Source: Phoronis ovalis
Lineage: Eukaryota; Phoronida; Phoronidae
NCBI GenBank assembly: GCA_028565635.1
Contig: JAOXYB010022792.1
Span: 1-16,785 of the forward strand
Direction: 5' to 3'
Length of the DNA: 16,785 bases
The notes beneath the pieces are model-generated. The model was not told the DNA's origin, searched no databases, and saw only the letters and a list, made by a program, of their open reading frames with translations. The stretch's first letter is position 1. Every line of letters starts with the position of its first letter. Positions 16,610-16,785 of the stretch are shown piece by piece. The position numbers and the translations under genes are program-made.

Positions 16610-16785
16610 GTAAAACAAATTTCACGCTTACATTAATTTAAATCATACTATGCGCTGCAATAAACAATTTGCCAGATTCATGTAATTAACTTCCCAAAAA
16701 TCAGTTTTATAAATTGTACACCAGTAGTGCTTATATATAGACAGACGTTAATTTTAACATAATGACGCCATATATATACACACAT
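16610..16785 (+). other. Start of gene 2 intron 7, runs off the window
   Basis: Non-coding AT-rich sequence after the GTAAAA donor, ending in a short TATATATACACACA simple repeat at the window edge. The gene continues to the right. Confidence 0.65.

Overview
This is an AT-rich animal genomic window. Two multi-exon genes lie on the + strand. All introns follow the GT-AG rule, are 204 to 721 bases long, and join exons whose reading phases agree at every junction. Secreted thrombospondin type 1 (TSP1) and immunoglobulin (Ig)-like modules, a trypsin-fold serine protease homologue, short AT-rich introns and simple TA-rich repeats suggest an invertebrate, perhaps a mollusc or another lophotrochozoan. 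The phylum cannot be fixed from this sequence.

Layout. Bases 1 to about 4860 are intergenic as far as can be seen: a small CATA-type tetranucleotide run at the left edge, an 18-base tandem duplication, a TATATC-type microsatellite near 2.9 kb, and no convincing gene. Gene 1 (4992-8242, seven exons, 301 codons) encodes a complete secreted S1-family serine protease homologue. It keeps the fold, the predicted disulfides and the RR|IVGG activation site. However, the catalytic His is Gln, the catalytic Ser is Ala and the oxyanion-hole Gly is Tyr, so it should be a pseudoprotease. A poly(A) signal follows at 8416. Bases 8422-10853 hold no convincing gene, only an inverted repeat and weak ORFs.

Gene 2 (10854 to beyond the right edge, seven exons visible, at least 1212 residues) encodes a large secreted or extracellular protein that I cannot assign to a known family. 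In order it has a signal peptide, a small Cys-containing N-terminal region, and a very large 2.6-kb exon. That exon carries eight tandem His-rich repeats of up to 90 residues, then a predicted helical/coiled-coil segment and a first TSP1 module. Two more TSP1 modules follow, each on its own phase 1-1 exon and joined by a Thr/Pro-rich linker, and then the first half of an Ig-like domain. The gene runs off the window.

Both genes encode predicted secreted proteins in the same orientation, about 2.6 kb apart. A catalytically dead protease homologue beside a multidomain TSP1/Ig protein would fit an extracellular, haemolymph or matrix role, but any functional link is inference. The most novel item is the His-rich repeat array. 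Its units have alternating strand-like patterns, almost no aromatic residues, no Cys, and HxH pairs spaced as if for metal binding. Its 3' copies are nearly identical at DNA level, indicating recent expansion.
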